From: Heloderma charlesbogerti
Lineage: Eukaryota > Chordata > Lepidosauria > Squamata > Helodermatidae
DNA length: 64,000 nucleotides
Assembly (NCBI GenBank): GCA_026122225.1
Contig: JANEZZ010000793.1
Span: 744,001-808,000 of the forward strand
Direction: 5' to 3'
Made by a program: the position numbers and the translations under genes. The notes under the pieces are model-generated. The model was not told the DNA's origin, did no database searches, and saw nothing but the letters and a program-made list of their open reading frames with translations. Below are positions 21,085 to 32,214 of the stretch, piece after piece; position 1 is the first letter of the stretch; every line of letters begins with the position of its first letter.

Positions 21085-21500
21085 TTACTCATATCCTATG
21101 CTCATCATCTAAGGCCCTCCTTCAGGTGCCTCCTCCAAGGAAGGCTTGGAAGGTGACAACAAGAGAGAGGGCCTTCTCAGTGGTGGCCCCCCAATTACAG
21201 AACTATCTCCCCAGTGAGACCCACCTGCTGCCAACACTATCATCTTTTTGGCACCAAGTTAAGGCCTTCCTCTACTCTCAGGCATTTGGCAGCATATGAC
21301 AAGGTTTTTAACTGGGTCCTGGGATTTCTTATTGTTGATTGTTAAAATTGTTTACGTGTGTGTGTGTGTGTGTTGCCGGTTTATATAATTGTATGTAAAT
21401 GGTTTTTAAATTATTTACAATATTGTATTTTTGAGGTTTTTAATTTCTATAAAGTGCCCAGAGAGCTTTGGCTGTCGGGTGGTACAGAAATGTAATAGAG
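21085..21500 (+). mobile_element. L2-like LINE 3' end
   Basis: Remnants AGAGAGGGCCTTCTCAGTGG and TTAAGGCCTTCCTCTACTCT match the L2 C-terminal region. The 3' UTR with (GT)n at about 21355-21371 and AGAGAGCTTTGGCTGTCGGG then ends the copy. Confidence 0.65.
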
Positions 21501-21577
21501 ATGTCTTTATTCTCCCTTTTACACAATTTACAGGAGAGAGACCTGTTCTTCTTTGCATCTAGTTAACCTCTTTATCC

Positions 21578-24500
21578 CCTTCATGGATCACTGCCTTGTT
21601 GTGGCGAAGGGGGTTGCGTAACTCAGTGAAGCCATAAGCTATGCCATGCAGGGCCACCCAAGACGGACAGGTCATGGCAGAGAGTTCTGACAAAATGTGG
21701 TCCACTGGAGAAGGAAATGGCAACCCACTCCAGTATTCTTGCCAAGAAAACCCCATGGAACATATCACAAGGCTAAAAGATATGACGCTGGAAGATGAGC
21801 CCCTCAGGTCGGAAGGTGTCCAATACGCTACTGGGGAAGAGCAGAGGGTATTTCCAAGTAGCGCCAGAAAGAGTGAAGCGGCTGGGCCAAACCCGAAAGG
21901 ACACTCAGCTGTGGATGTGTCTGGTGGTGAAAAGAAAATCCGATGCTGTAAAGAACAATATTGTTTAGGAACCTGGAATGTCAGATCAATGAATCAAGGT
22001 AAGCTGGAGGTGGTCAAACATGAGATGGCAAGATTGAACATCGACATCTTGGGAATCAGCGAACTAAAATGGACAGGCATGGGCGAATTTAATTCAGGTG
22101 ACCATCATATCTACTATTGTGGGCAAGAATCCCTTAGAAGAAATGGAGTAGCACTCATAGTCAACAAAAGGGTGGGAAAAGCAGTACTGGGGTACAATCT
22201 TAAAAATGATAGAATGATCTCAGTACGAATCCAAGGCAAACCATTCAACATCACAGTAATTCAAGTCTATGCCCCAACCACTGAGGCCGAAGAAGCTGAG
22301 GTTGATCGGTTCTATGAAGACCTACAACACCTTCTAGAACTAACACCAAAAAAAAGATGTCATCTTCATCATAGGGGATTGGAATGCTAAAGTAGGAAGT
22401 CAAGAAATCACCAGGATAACAGGCAGGCATGGCCTTGGTGTACAAAATGAAGCAGGACAAAAGCTAATAGAGTTTTGCCAAGAGAACATGCTGATCATAG
22501 CAAACACTCTTTTCCAACAGCACAAGAGGCGACTCTACACATGGACGTCACCAGATGGTCAATATCGAAATCAGATTGATTATGTCCTTTGCAGCCAAAG
22601 ATGGAGAAGCTCCATACAGTCAGTAAAAACAAGACCTGGAGCTGACTGTGGCTCAGATCATGAGCTGCTTCTTGCAAAATTTCGGCTTAAATTGAAGAAC
22701 ATCGGGAAAACCACTAAACCGTTCAGGTATGACCTAAATCATATCCCTGATGAATATACAGTGGAGGTGAGGAATAGATTTCAGGGATTAGACCTGATAG
22801 ACAGAGTGCCTGAGGAACTATGGACGGAGGTCTGTAACATTGTTCAGGAGGCAGCAACGAAATCCATCCCAAAGAAAAAGAAATGCAAGAAAGCAAAGTG
22901 GCTGTCTGATGAGGCTTTACAAGTAGCTCACGAAAGAAGGGAAGTGAAAAGCAAGGGAGAAAGGGGAAGATATACCCAACTGAATGCAGAGTTCCAGAGA
23001 ATAGCAAGGAGAGACAAGAAGGCCTTCTTAAATGAACAATGCAAAGAAATCGAGGAAAACAACAGAATGGGAAAGACTAGAGATCTCTTCAAGAAAATTG
23101 GAGATCTCAAGGGAACGTTTTGTGCAAAAACGGGCATGATAAAGGACAAAGAAGGCAGGGACCTAACAGAAGCAGATGAGATTAAGAAGAGGTGGCAAGA
23201 ATACACAGGAACTATACAGGAAAGATCTGAATGTCCCTGATAGCCATGATAGTGCGGTCACTGAACTTGAGCCGGACATCCTAGAGAGTGAAGTCAAGTG
23301 GGCCTTAGGAAGCATTAGTAACAACAAAGCTAGCGGAGATGACAGTATTCCAGCCGAGCTATTTAAAATCCTAAAAGATGATGCTGTTAAAGTGCTGCAT
23401 TCAATATGCCAACAAATCTGGAACACTCAACAGTGGCCACAAGACTGGAAAAGGTCAGTTTACATTCCAATTCCAAAGAAGGGCAACGCCAAAGAGTGTT
23501 CAAACTACCGCACAATTGCGCTCATTTCACATGCCAGCAAGGTGATGCTCAAAATCCTACAAGCTAGGCTTCAGCAGTATGCGAACCAAGAACTACCGGA
23601 AGTACAAGCTGGGTTTAGAAGAGGCAGAGGAACTAGAGATCAAATCGCCAACATTCGCTGCATCATGGAGAAAGCAAGAGAATTCCAGAAAAACGTCTAT
23701 TTCTGCTTCATTGACTACGCTAAAGCCTTTGATTGTGTGAATCACAACAAACTGTGGCAAATTCTTAAAGTGATGGGAGTACCAGACCACCTTACCTGTC
23801 TCCTGAGAAACCTGTACGAGGGTCAAGAAGCAACAGTCAGAACCAGACATGGAACAACCGAGTGGTTCAAAATTGGGAAAGGAGTACGACAAGGCTGCAT
23901 ATTGTCACCCTGCTTATTTAACTTATATGCAGAGTACATCATGAGAAATGCCGGGTTGGATGAATCAGAGGTCGGAATTAAGATTGCTGGGAGAATTATC
24001 AACAACCTCCAATATGCAGACGATACCACCCTAATGGCAGAAAGCGAAGAGGATCTAAAGAGCCTCTTGCTGAGGGTGAAAGAGGAGAGTGCAAAAGCTG
24101 GTTTGAAACTCAACATTAAAAAAACTAAGATCATGGCATCTGGCCCCATCACTTCCTGGCACATAGAAGGGGAAGAAATGGAAGCAGTGACAGATTTTAC
24201 TTTCTTGGGCTCCAAGATCACCGCAGACGGTGACTGTAGCCATGAAATTAAAAGACGCTTGCTCCTTGGGAGGAAAGCTATGGCCAACCTAGACAGCATA
24301 GTAAGAAGCAGAGACATCACCTTGCCGACAAAGGTCCGTCTAATCAAAGCTATGGTTTTCCCAGTAGTAATGTATGGCTGTGAGACCTGGACTATAAGGA
24401 AGGCTGAGTGCCGAAGAATTGATGCTTTCAAACTGTGGTGCTGGAGAAGACTCTTACGAGTCCCCTGGACTGCAAGGAGGTCAAATCAGTCCATCCTAAA

Positions 24501-24797
24501 GGAAATCAACCCTGAGTGCTGATTGGAAGGACAGATACTGAAGCTGAAGCTCCAATATTTTGGCCACCTAATGCGAAGAGAAAACTCTCTGGAAAAGACC
24601 CTGATGCTGGGAAAGACTGAAGGCAAAAGGAGAAGGGGACGGCAGAGGATGAGATGGCTAGATAGCATCACGGATGCAATGAATATGAACTTGAGCACGC
24701 TCCGGGAGAGAGCGCAGGACAGGAAGGCCTGGCGTGCTATGGTCCATGGGATCACGAAGAGTCGGACACGACTGAACAACTGAACAACAACAACAAC
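21578..24797 (+). mobile_element. Full-length BovB (RTE) LINE, copy 1, with 13-bp target duplication
   Basis: The element runs from CCCTTCATGGATCACTGCC to a (CAA)n tail. It is flanked by AACCTCTTTATCC at 21565-21577 and 24798-24810. It encodes an apurinic-like endonuclease (GTWNVRS, YYCGQESLRRNG, AKVGSQ, SDHELL) followed by an RTE reverse transcriptase (FDCVNHNKLW, RQGCILSP, catalytic YADDTTLM) and a C-terminal domain ending in KSRT. The single ORF is broken three ways: one extra A in an A-run near 22,350, a 2-base loss near 23,210, and a TGA at 24520-24522. It is therefore dead. Inserted next to the L2 tail. Family: BovB, an RTE LINE known for patchy, horizontally transferred distribution and for abundance in squamates. 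Confidence 0.93.
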
Positions 24798-24810
24798 AAC
24801 CTCTTTATCC

Positions 24811-26113
24811 TCCTCCTCTCCACAGGGACTCTTGTTAGAACTGCATTATTTCTGTGGAAAGGAATTCCAGCGTATAAGCTGATGTTTCAAAGGAGAAAAC
24901 AGCTTAGGTTCACAATGGAAATGTATAGACTTCAGGAAACAATAAGCCCAAAATAGAATTCTTCCCTGACTGGCACAGAGCCACAGATGTCAGTGTTCTC
25001 TCTCTCTCTGCAAATTAGGAGCATGCTACATCTTACATGAATGCAGGCAACAGAACCCCAGACTGTTTTGCTAAGAGAAAAGCCGCTTTCAGAGAGGTCA
25101 TTTTGGAGCACAACTGGTGTTTTCTTGATTTTATACTATGTGGTCGTGCTACATCTATCACGACAAGACTCTGAACTAAGCCCAGCACCAGGGGGTTGGC
25201 ATGGTTGGGCACCTGCCGAGGACCACATCTCAGTGACAGCCCCACTGTTGAGAACCCACTAGCCCTGCTGCCCCTCACCTCAGGTGGCCAGGTGTCCTTC
25301 TTTACAGAGGACAGTCCTCTATTCAAAGGCATCCTCTATTTCAGGAGTGGACAATCTGTGGCCCTCCAGATGTTCTGGCCTACATCTCCCATCAGCCCTA
25401 GAGTCCATGGTGAGCGATTATGGGAGTTGTAGGTCAAAGCATCTGGAGGGTCACAAGTTGCTTACACTCCTGCTCTGTTGAATGGCTATCCAGTCCAAGT
25501 CCAGTGAAAGGCAAAGAACTCTAACTAGGCAGGGGCCTTGGAGTTGCGTATCGACAGTTCTCACCTGGACGGCAGACTGAGTGGGCACCCAGATGGTCAC
25601 ATTCTTTCCCACAATGGTGAAATGTATTTTATTGCTATTGAAACTAGAGTAAAATTACTCCTAAATGTGTATGTATACATATATGTGCACTTATCCTTGA
25701 GAAGAGAAGGCTGAGGGGAGATAGGATCGCGCTCTTCAAGTACTTGAAAGGCTGTCACAGAGAGGAAGGCCAGCATCTCTTCTCAGTCATCCCAGAATGC
25801 AGGACACGGAATTATGGGCTCAAGTTACAAGAAGCCAGATTCTGGCTGAACATCAGGAGAAACTTCCTGACTATTAGAGCAATACGACAATGGAACCAAT
25901 TCCCTAGGGAGGTGGTGGGCTCTCCCACACTTGCCTGCTTGCTCTCTCCTTGGCAACTGAGAAGCTGGCAGCGGAGGCAGTGAGGTGGGTGAGGGCCTAG
26001 GAGGGAGGGATGCCAACGCTAAGGCCATCTTTCCCGAACCCACCTCCCAACACTGCTACCCTGGAGCCAACACTGCTCTGAACAACTCCCATACTGTCAT
26101 ATTACCAGTAGCA
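24811..26113. other. Ancient direct-repeat region with MITE and CR1 insertions
   Basis: About 25095-25165 (CAACTGGTGTTTTCTTGATT...TATCACGACAAGACTCTGAA) is homologous to 26665-26740. A family M MITE lies at about 25340-25460 (GCCCTCCAGATGTTCTGGCC / AAGCATCTGGAGGGTC). A plus-strand CR1 fragment lies at about 25690-25932 (GAGAAGAGAAGGCTGAGGGG; encodes [20 protein letters not shown]). The remainder is unassigned. Confidence 0.5.
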
Positions 26114-26255
26114 CAGTGCAGGCCAGTGGCTCCGATGTCAGTGGGGAGGTGAATCCACTCTGGGTTTCAGTCAGAACTAGTCAGAACTCTAATGGAGTTA
26201 TCCAGGGTGCGTCTCCCCTTGGTTAGCTTCTTTAGAGTTCTGGCTGGTTCCACTG
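26114..26255. mobile_element. hAT-type foldback MITE (family K) with 8-bp target duplication
   Basis: It starts CAGTGCAGGCCAGTGGCTCC and ends TGGTTCCACTG. It is flanked by CAGTAGCA (26106-26113) and CAGTAGGA (26256-26263), matching 7 of 8 bases. The paralogous stretch at 26760-26780 (TACAAGTAGGAATAGG) is uninterrupted and serves as an empty site. Confidence 0.8.
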
Positions 26256-27060
26256 CAGTAGGAATAGGTCTTACATAAGCAGGCATATGGAAACTTGTTG
26301 CATGAAGATAAAGTACTCCAAATTACATACAAATTGCTAACAAAATACTATATAAGTTGCAGAAAAAAAAACTTTGGGATTCATTCTTGCGGTATACAAT
26401 TTCCATTAATCTGATCTACCATTTAGGGTTCTCATGTGCACTCCAGCCATTCCTGCGTATATCCCAGCTACCAGTTTAGTGGGAGGCCTCATGCCATTGC
26501 AACCTTAAATTTTGCTGTATAAGTTTCACCTTCACCTACATCTCATTGCCTGTATGACAAGGGAGATCAATCACAGATGTACAACTGCCAACGTCATGCT
26601 CTTGCCTTCCTCTAGGGGCAAGATCTAGGCAAATCTTTGTCTGCAAATCTTCAGTTGCTTTTAATTAGTTTCAAGCAGAACTAGCATTTTCTGGATTGTA
26701 TCCCATACAGACATGCTATACCTGTCACCACGAGAGTCTGAACACCTTTAATACAGTCAGATTACAAGTAGGAATAGGTTTGACATTTATAGGCACATGG
26801 CAACTTATTACATAAATACTTCAAATTACTTAATCATTGCAAACAAATTACTAAATAAGCTACTGAAAAAAATGGGATACACACTTGTGGCATGTGGTTT
26901 CAATTTATCTGATGAATTATCATTTAGGAATCTCATCTGTATACTAGTCATACCTGTGTATATCCCAGATATCAATTTAATGGGAGCTTTCATCCTATTA
27001 CAGCCATAACCAGTAGTGTATGATTTTGAGTTCCGTTTATGTATCATTGCCTACCTAGGA
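26256..27060. repeat. Diverged direct duplication (two units)
   Basis: The unit at 26256-26560 (GTAGGAATAGGTCTTACATA...ATATCCCAGCTACCAG) is repeated at about 26768-27060 (GTAGGAATAGGTTTGACATT...ATATCCCAGATATCAA). Left arms also match across 25095-25165 and 26665-26740. The copies differ at roughly a quarter of positions by eye. They could be an old tandem duplication or two copies of an unnamed repeat. Confidence 0.6.
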
Positions 27061-27259
27061 AGCTCAGACCCACAACCACCAGCGTCATGGTATGACTACA
27101 ATACCGTGGTAATATGAAACACACAATAAACATAACGCCCTTTGGGCTAGCATTGTTTGGGAAATGGTTGGTCAAGGTCATGAGCAATGAGCTCATGTTC
27201 TTAACCAATGTAGTTAGTTAGGAAGCACATGATGGTGTAGCAGTGATAAAGCTGAGAAC
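27061..27259. other. Unassigned sequence
   Basis: Nothing recognised before the solo LTR. Confidence 0.35.
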
Positions 27260-27977
27260 TGTTGGATAATGGGAACAACTCCGCATGCTTCTAGACACTA
27301 GGGGGTGATAGAGAATGTCCTGTAGCCTGATCAGTTCCTTTTTCCTGCTCCCTCCCCTTCCCCTTCCTCTTCCTTCTTCTTTCTCTTCTTGCCTCTGCAA
27401 CAAGCGCAGTGTGCTCTCCTCTGGAAGGAAGCAAGTAACCCTATCTCATGCCTTTGTTAAGACGCTGAACTGCAGACTGGAAGGTCGGCAGGTCAGCAGT
27501 TCGAGACCCGAGTGCTGCGTGACGGAGTGAGCTCCCGTCTTCAGTCCCAGCTCCTGCCAACCTAGCAGTTCGAAAGCAAGAAATTGCAAGTAGATAAATA
27601 GGTACCGCCTCGGCGGGAAAGGTAACAGCGTTCCGTGCACCTCGGTGTTCAGTCATGCCGGCCACATGACCACGGAAGCGTCTTCGGACAGCGCTGGCTC
27701 TTCGGCTTAGAAACGGGGATGAGCACCGCACCCTAGAGTCGGACACAACTGGTTGGGGACACCTTTACCTTTACCCAGCTTTAGGGGGTGCTTGTAGTTA
27801 ATCAGTGTTAGCTAGCCTTCGCTGATGATGTGTATGGCAGCACTAAAAAAGTAAGTTGATTTGAACTTCTTCTAAACTGGCTGTAGCCTGTATTTATTGC
27901 CTTCAGTACTAATTGCTGTGTTGCCATGTTTTCTCTATAAGGCAACTCCGTTGTAAGTCACACCAGACTTTCCAACA
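27260..27977 (+). mobile_element. Solo LTR (family LTR-A) containing a Sauria-type SINE
   Basis: The LTR starts TGTTGGATAATGGG and ends TTTCCAACA, giving inverted TGTTGG/CCAACA ends. Flanking pentamers AGAAC and AGAAG match 4 of 5. A Sauria SINE occupies about 27450-27775: a tRNA-like head with B box AGTTCGAGACC, the body CTGCCAACCTAGCAGTTCGA and TGCCGGCCACATGACCACGG, and a BovB-derived tail AGAGTCGGACACAACTGG. Without it the LTR is about 390 bases. A second, 5'-shortened copy without the SINE lies at 30285-30555. No internal retroviral genes are present. Strand is tentative. Confidence 0.72.
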
Positions 27978-28028
27978 AGAAGGAGTGGAGGTGGCGAGAT
28001 GGGAAACCAGTTGGAGCTCCACGTAAGG

Positions 28029-28358
28029 CAGAGGTGCAAATCTGGCCCTCCAGGAGTCGCAATTCAGCCCTCTGGTGTTCCCCATAATGCCACAGCTCCC
28101 TTCCCCCGGCCCCACTCCTTTCCCCAACTACAGATCGTTTGACAGTTTTCCAGTTTTTGCACAATTTCCCCCACTCTAAAAGGTTGAAATGCCTCCCCTA
28201 AGGCTTAGTTACTGGCAGGAAGAGGTTTAAGTTAACTGTGCTGGTATTTTTACCCTGCCCACTTTTGCCTTTGGCCCTGCCCACCACCAGAAATCAGCAC
28301 TGAGAGCTTTCCCAAAATGGAATTTGGCCCTCAAGCTAAAGGGGGTTCTGCACCCCTG
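28029..28358. mobile_element. hAT-type non-autonomous element (family N)
   Basis: The ends CAGAGGTGCA and TGCACCCCTG are inverted and typical of hAT. Flanking 8-mers ACGTAAGG and ATGTAAGA agree at 6 of 8, with one difference attributable to CpG decay. Internal landmarks AAGGTTGAAATGCCTCCCCT and GGCAGGAAGAGGTTTAAG recur in the copy from 63366. No transposase is encoded. Confidence 0.75.
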
Positions 28359-28559
28359 ATGTAAGAGCAAGATAAAGAAACAAAATAAATTGAAGTCACT
28401 AGTTCAGATCTCAGGACAGACATAAAGGAATTGACCTTAGGCAAGCCGTTATTATTCACCCCTGCACCCCAGTCTGTAATTGGGTTAATAATACCGGTCT
28501 GCCTTACAGGGTTCTAAGGATTACTTAAATACTTGATGTAATGATTGTTGAGTACACAG

Positions 28560-29052
28560 GAAACAGGTGTACAAAAGAGGTGTACAGAATTATGCATGGT
28601 GTGGGGAATGTGGATAGGGAGGCTTTTTTCTCCCTCTCTCATAATACTAGAACCCGGGGTCATCGCATGACACTGATTGGTGGGGGATTCAGGACAGACA
28701 AAAGGAAGGACTTGTTCACACAGCACAGAGCTAAACCATGGAATTTGCTACGTCAAGATGTAGTGATGGCCAGCCACTAATTTGGATGGCTTTAAAAGGC
28801 AGTTAGACAAATTCCTGGAGGAGAAGGCTATCAGTGGCTATCAGTCCTGATGGCTATGTACTACCTCCAGTACCAGAGGCAATGAGCCTATGCACACCGG
28901 TTGCTGGGGAACATGGGTGGGAGGGAGCTGTTGCACTCATGTCCTGCTTGTGGGTTCCTGGTCGACAGCTGGTTGGCCACTGTGTGAACAGAATGCTGGA
29001 CTAGATGGACCCTTGGTGTGATCCAGCAGGGCTCTTCTTATGTTCTTAACAG
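28560..29052 (+). mobile_element. CR1 LINE 3' tail
   Basis: Nearly complete CR1 3' UTR: TGTACAGAATTATGCATGGT, CATAATACTAGAACCCGGGG, GGCTTTAAAAGGCAGTTAGA, GCTGGACTAGATGGACCC, ending CTCTTCTTATGTTCTTA. 5'-truncated. Confidence 0.85.
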
Positions 29053-29655
29053 TGATACACATTAAAAAAAATATGAGTAAGACTAATTCTGTTTTTATGG
29101 TTTTGCAATACCAGTAGGCAATAGGAATGTTGGCTTGGTTGGGCACTGCATGCCAGTGCAGAGATCAACGTGGGCACTGGGCCAGCCTTTGAAACTCTGG
29201 GAGGCCAAAGGTGTTTGTTCTGCTTTGATTACTTGGGGGGGGGGAGATTACACACCACCAAATGGGCAATAGTGATTCCAAATATTATTGCTGGATAAAA
29301 AATGCTCAGATGTTTGCTTTCTGACAATGCATTCCAGTTGGTTTTGCAGAACAGTGACAACAGGGGGAGAAGAATGTGCCATTCAACACACCCTCAAATA
29401 GTTACCTGTCAGGGTTGCTATTTGCCCAGCCTCCGACGGCCCCCGGAATACTCCATGACTGCTCTGTTACAATTTCCACCCTAGAGCCTTTTTGTGACTT
29501 CCTTATCAAATAAAGTTTTATGTTGTTCCTCTCTGCCTTCCACTCCAGCATCTGAGCAAATTCTCCTTCCCTTGTACGTCTATGGATTGAATAAAGGACA
29601 GTTGCAGCCCCCATGGCTTGCAGAGGCCAGAACTCTTGGGACAGTTTACTCATGC
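29053..29655. other. Unassigned sequence
   Basis: Nothing recognised with confidence. TGTCAGGG at 29406 followed by AATAAAG at about 29509 is weakly LTR-like but lacks a matching end. Confidence 0.3.
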
Positions 29656-29659
29656 CTTA

Positions 29660-30005
29660 ACTATTTCAGGACACAATAAATGAAAAGTGGATGCAGAAAC
29701 TAAGAGTGCACAGAGGAATAAAGAAAAGAGACACCTTCAAGAAGGGCTGGCAAAAATACATAGACTTTATGAAAAAAGATTCGAATAGAACAACCTTGGT
29801 AGAAGCTTATAGAAATTTGTGGGACTCATGAAAAGAAGAAGATAATAAAGGAGTGAAACAAGATGAATTAATATATTACCCTGGAATAGAAATAGAAAAT
29901 AAAGGAGGGGAGAAGAAGAATCCTGAAACTGTTCAAGCTGGGGGAGGGGTTGGGGAAGGATTTTAAAGCCATATGAATGTGTTTTTGTTATTTCTTTTGG
30001 AAATT
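29660..30005 (+). mobile_element. Possible L1 LINE ORF2 C-terminal fragment
   Basis: The plus strand reads RGIKKRDTFKKGWQKYIDFM followed by LVEAYRNLWDS and a stop, then an AT-rich tail. The W-x-x-[YF]-[IL]-D-[FY] pattern resembles the end of L1 ORF2. No other L1 motif is retained, so this is tentative. Confidence 0.35.
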
Positions 30006-30018
30006 AAATTTAAAGAGC

Positions 30019-30284
30019 TATTTCAGTGTGCAATCGTATGCATGTTTATACAGAAAAAAAAGTCCTACAACGCTTAGGATTCCCCAGCAAGCCATGCTAA
30101 TTGTATAACCAAGTTTAAGTAAGGGTGTAACAAAAAGACTTGTGGCACCTTATAAAGACTAACAAGTTTATTTTGGCATAAGTTTTTGTGAAATATAGCC
30201 CATTTCATTAGATGCAGAAATTAAATGCATTTAGGGGGCAATTCTATGCATTTTTAGACAGAACAAGTACTACAAAAAAGTTCT
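30019..30284. repeat. H1 MITE pieces flanking a family T repeat
   Basis: H1 arm at about 30025-30105 (GTGCAATCGTATGCATGTTT, GTCCTACAACG). Family T follows at about 30118-30232 (AAGTAAGGGTGTAACAAAAA, TTGTGGCACC, GTTTATTTTGGCATAAG, TTAGATGCAGAAATTAAATG). Another H1 arm lies at 30235-30278. The same H1-T arrangement occurs inverted at 33445-33672, so the two families may form one composite unit. Confidence 0.5.
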
Positions 30285-30555
30285 CATCTGCCTCTGCAAC
30301 AAGCAACATGTGGTCTTTCTGGAAAAGAAGCAAGTAATTCTATCTCATGCCTTCACTTACTTACGCTTGCGCACCCAGCATTAGGGGGTGCTTGTAGTTA
30401 AACAGTGTTAGATAGCCTTCTCTGACAATGTGTATAAGAGCGCTAATAAAGAAAGTTAGCTCTAGCCTGTGTTTATTGCCTGCAATACTAGATGCTGTGC
30501 CACGCTTTCTCTATATAAGGCAGCTCTGCTGTAAGTCACACCAGGCTTTCCAACA
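30285..30555 (+). mobile_element. Partial LTR-A copy
   Basis: It begins inside the LTR (GCCTCTGCAACAAGCAACAT) and ends GGCTTTCCAACA, the same terminus as at 27977. It contains CATTAGGGGGTGCTTGTAGT, GTGTTTATTGCCTGCAATAC and TCTATATAAGGCAG. It lacks the SINE found in the other copy and lacks the TGTTGG start. Confidence 0.65.
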
Positions 30556-31150
30556 ATTTTCAAGTGAGATTGCAACTGGGGAAGAAAGGGTTTTCCCCCT
30601 CTTCCCACATGCTGCAACACCTTCCCCCAATCCCCCCGCCCCCGAGCACAGCAATTAAATTTAGAAAAAATATTTCCATTGATGCTGATGGGAGATTTTT
30701 CCTAAGCTTAGCTGCTTAGGCTAAGGAGAAGGGGGGGATTTCCAGAGTGATCGCAGTTGAAGAGGGAAGGGTTTCCCTCCCTTCCTTGTACACTGTGGTC
30801 CTCCCAAATCCCCCCCCCCCATGGCAGCAAAGCTTAGAAAACTGTCCACTGATACCAATGGAAAGATTGGACCTCAAATTGGGTTACATGACTCAAGCAT
30901 TTTGATAAATAATAGCTGGGATTCCGTTTGATACCTGTAGGTGTTTAAAGCAAGACCTGCCCTGCCTACAGGCTTAAACTCTCAAAAGGGTGGGACTGGT
31001 GATGTTGATGAAGATTATCACATTGAATAGATTGTGCCTCTCAGAAGTAAACAAGCAAGTAGATCCCTCTCTTTTAGGAGCTTACAACCTAAATCAATAA
31101 CGGTGAGGCCAACCATGCGAATGGAAGGGATGCATGCAAACAAATGCATT
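30556..31150. other. Unassigned sequence
   Basis: No gene recognised. Two related purine/pyrimidine blocks (GAAGAAAGGGTTTTCCCCCT near 30580 and GAAGAGGGAAGGGTTTCCCT near 30755) suggest a local duplication. Confidence 0.35.
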
Positions 31151-31152
31151 TA

Positions 31153-32125
31153 GGGAATAATTCTGTGTCCCCCAGACAGCATCTGCAGGGGCATAGAATG
31201 GTTTGGTTTCCTGGCTCCAAGGTCAGAGACAGGGCTCCAACCTCGGAGCCAGGAAACTGCACTCCCTCCCCCTCCCCCTCATAGCCGGCAGGGAGAGAAC
31301 TGCACCGGCTACCTCTCCCGCTTGGAAAATGGAGCATGGAGACGGGGAAAGGGGGTGTTCCCAGGGGCGAGGTGGGGAGGAGACCTGGGTGGCTGTGATC
31401 TGAGGTAGCCTATGGCCCCAGCCTCCTTCCCTCCCCCTCTGAGGTGCGGCTGCTAGATACCGCAAAATCGCCCACTGTCAGGATTCCTTTAGCCCCCACT
31501 TTATTTCAACACAGACGAGAGGCTTCAGTCTATAGCTTTTAATCCATTACTTCACAGGGTTATACAGATGCAAATTCTCAGTGACTCTCAGTCTACAAGG
31601 GAATGCCTTCAGGGGAATTCAAACGGAAGTTACGAGAGTTGCCCGCCGTTTGAAGAGGAAGGCGGTCTCGCTAGCCTAACTTAAGGGGGGAGGTCCCTCT
31701 CTCTCGTGAGGCTTCTGAGTGCAGCTTTTCATGCAAGGCCAGTCGGGTAGACCGTCTAAGTTCAGCCCCTGCCTTCTCTCTCTTTGCTCTGCGCCTGCGC
31801 CTGGCATCTATTAGATCAGACTCCCTAAACCTCGCCTCCTTCTGTTTGCTGCCTCTCACGGGCTGGGGGCAGGGATGGACGTTTATAACCTGGGAAGCTG
31901 GCCTACTCATATCTGGACTAGCCTGGGAAAACACCTCCCCCATGTCTGGCAGTTCTCCTTCAGAATCTGAATTGCTATCCCACTCCCTGAGCTCAGAAAC
32001 ACCCCTGACACCCAGCTAGCAGAAATGCAGGGCAGCTCAAAGGTGGAGGCAAAGATCGCCTCCACTGTTCTCCCACCCTGCATTGGATAGGTGGCAGCCT
32101 CCAAGTTTCACATAGGACTGCACCC
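31153..32125. mobile_element. Harbinger-like MITE (family H2) split by a solo LTR (LTR-B)
   Basis: TTA flanks the outer element on both sides (31150-31152 and 32126-32128); its right end is CATAGGACTGCACCC. The interior AAATGCAGGGCAG...CCCTGCATTGGATAGG recurs at 51715-51782. The LTR occupies 31476-32010: it starts TGTCAGGATTCC and ends ACCCCTGACA, a 7-base perfect inverted terminus, with flanks CCCAC and CCCAG. On the minus strand a TATAAA-type box (near 31,888) precedes an AATAAA (near 31,510), so the LTR reads leftward. No internal genes remain. Confidence 0.75.
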
Positions 32126-32214
32126 TTAGGGAACAATCCTGTGCATACTTAGGAGGTACTGTGGGTTGGCAGACCAGTTACTTCAGGTGGAGGTTACAAC
32201 TGAAGCATCTTTAG

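Noticed and set aside
21641..24783. Possible domesticated host gene (BovB proteins are often annotated as craniofacial development protein 2-like)
   Set aside because: Target duplications, a CAA tail and several inactivating mutations show these are ordinary LINE copies, not a host gene.
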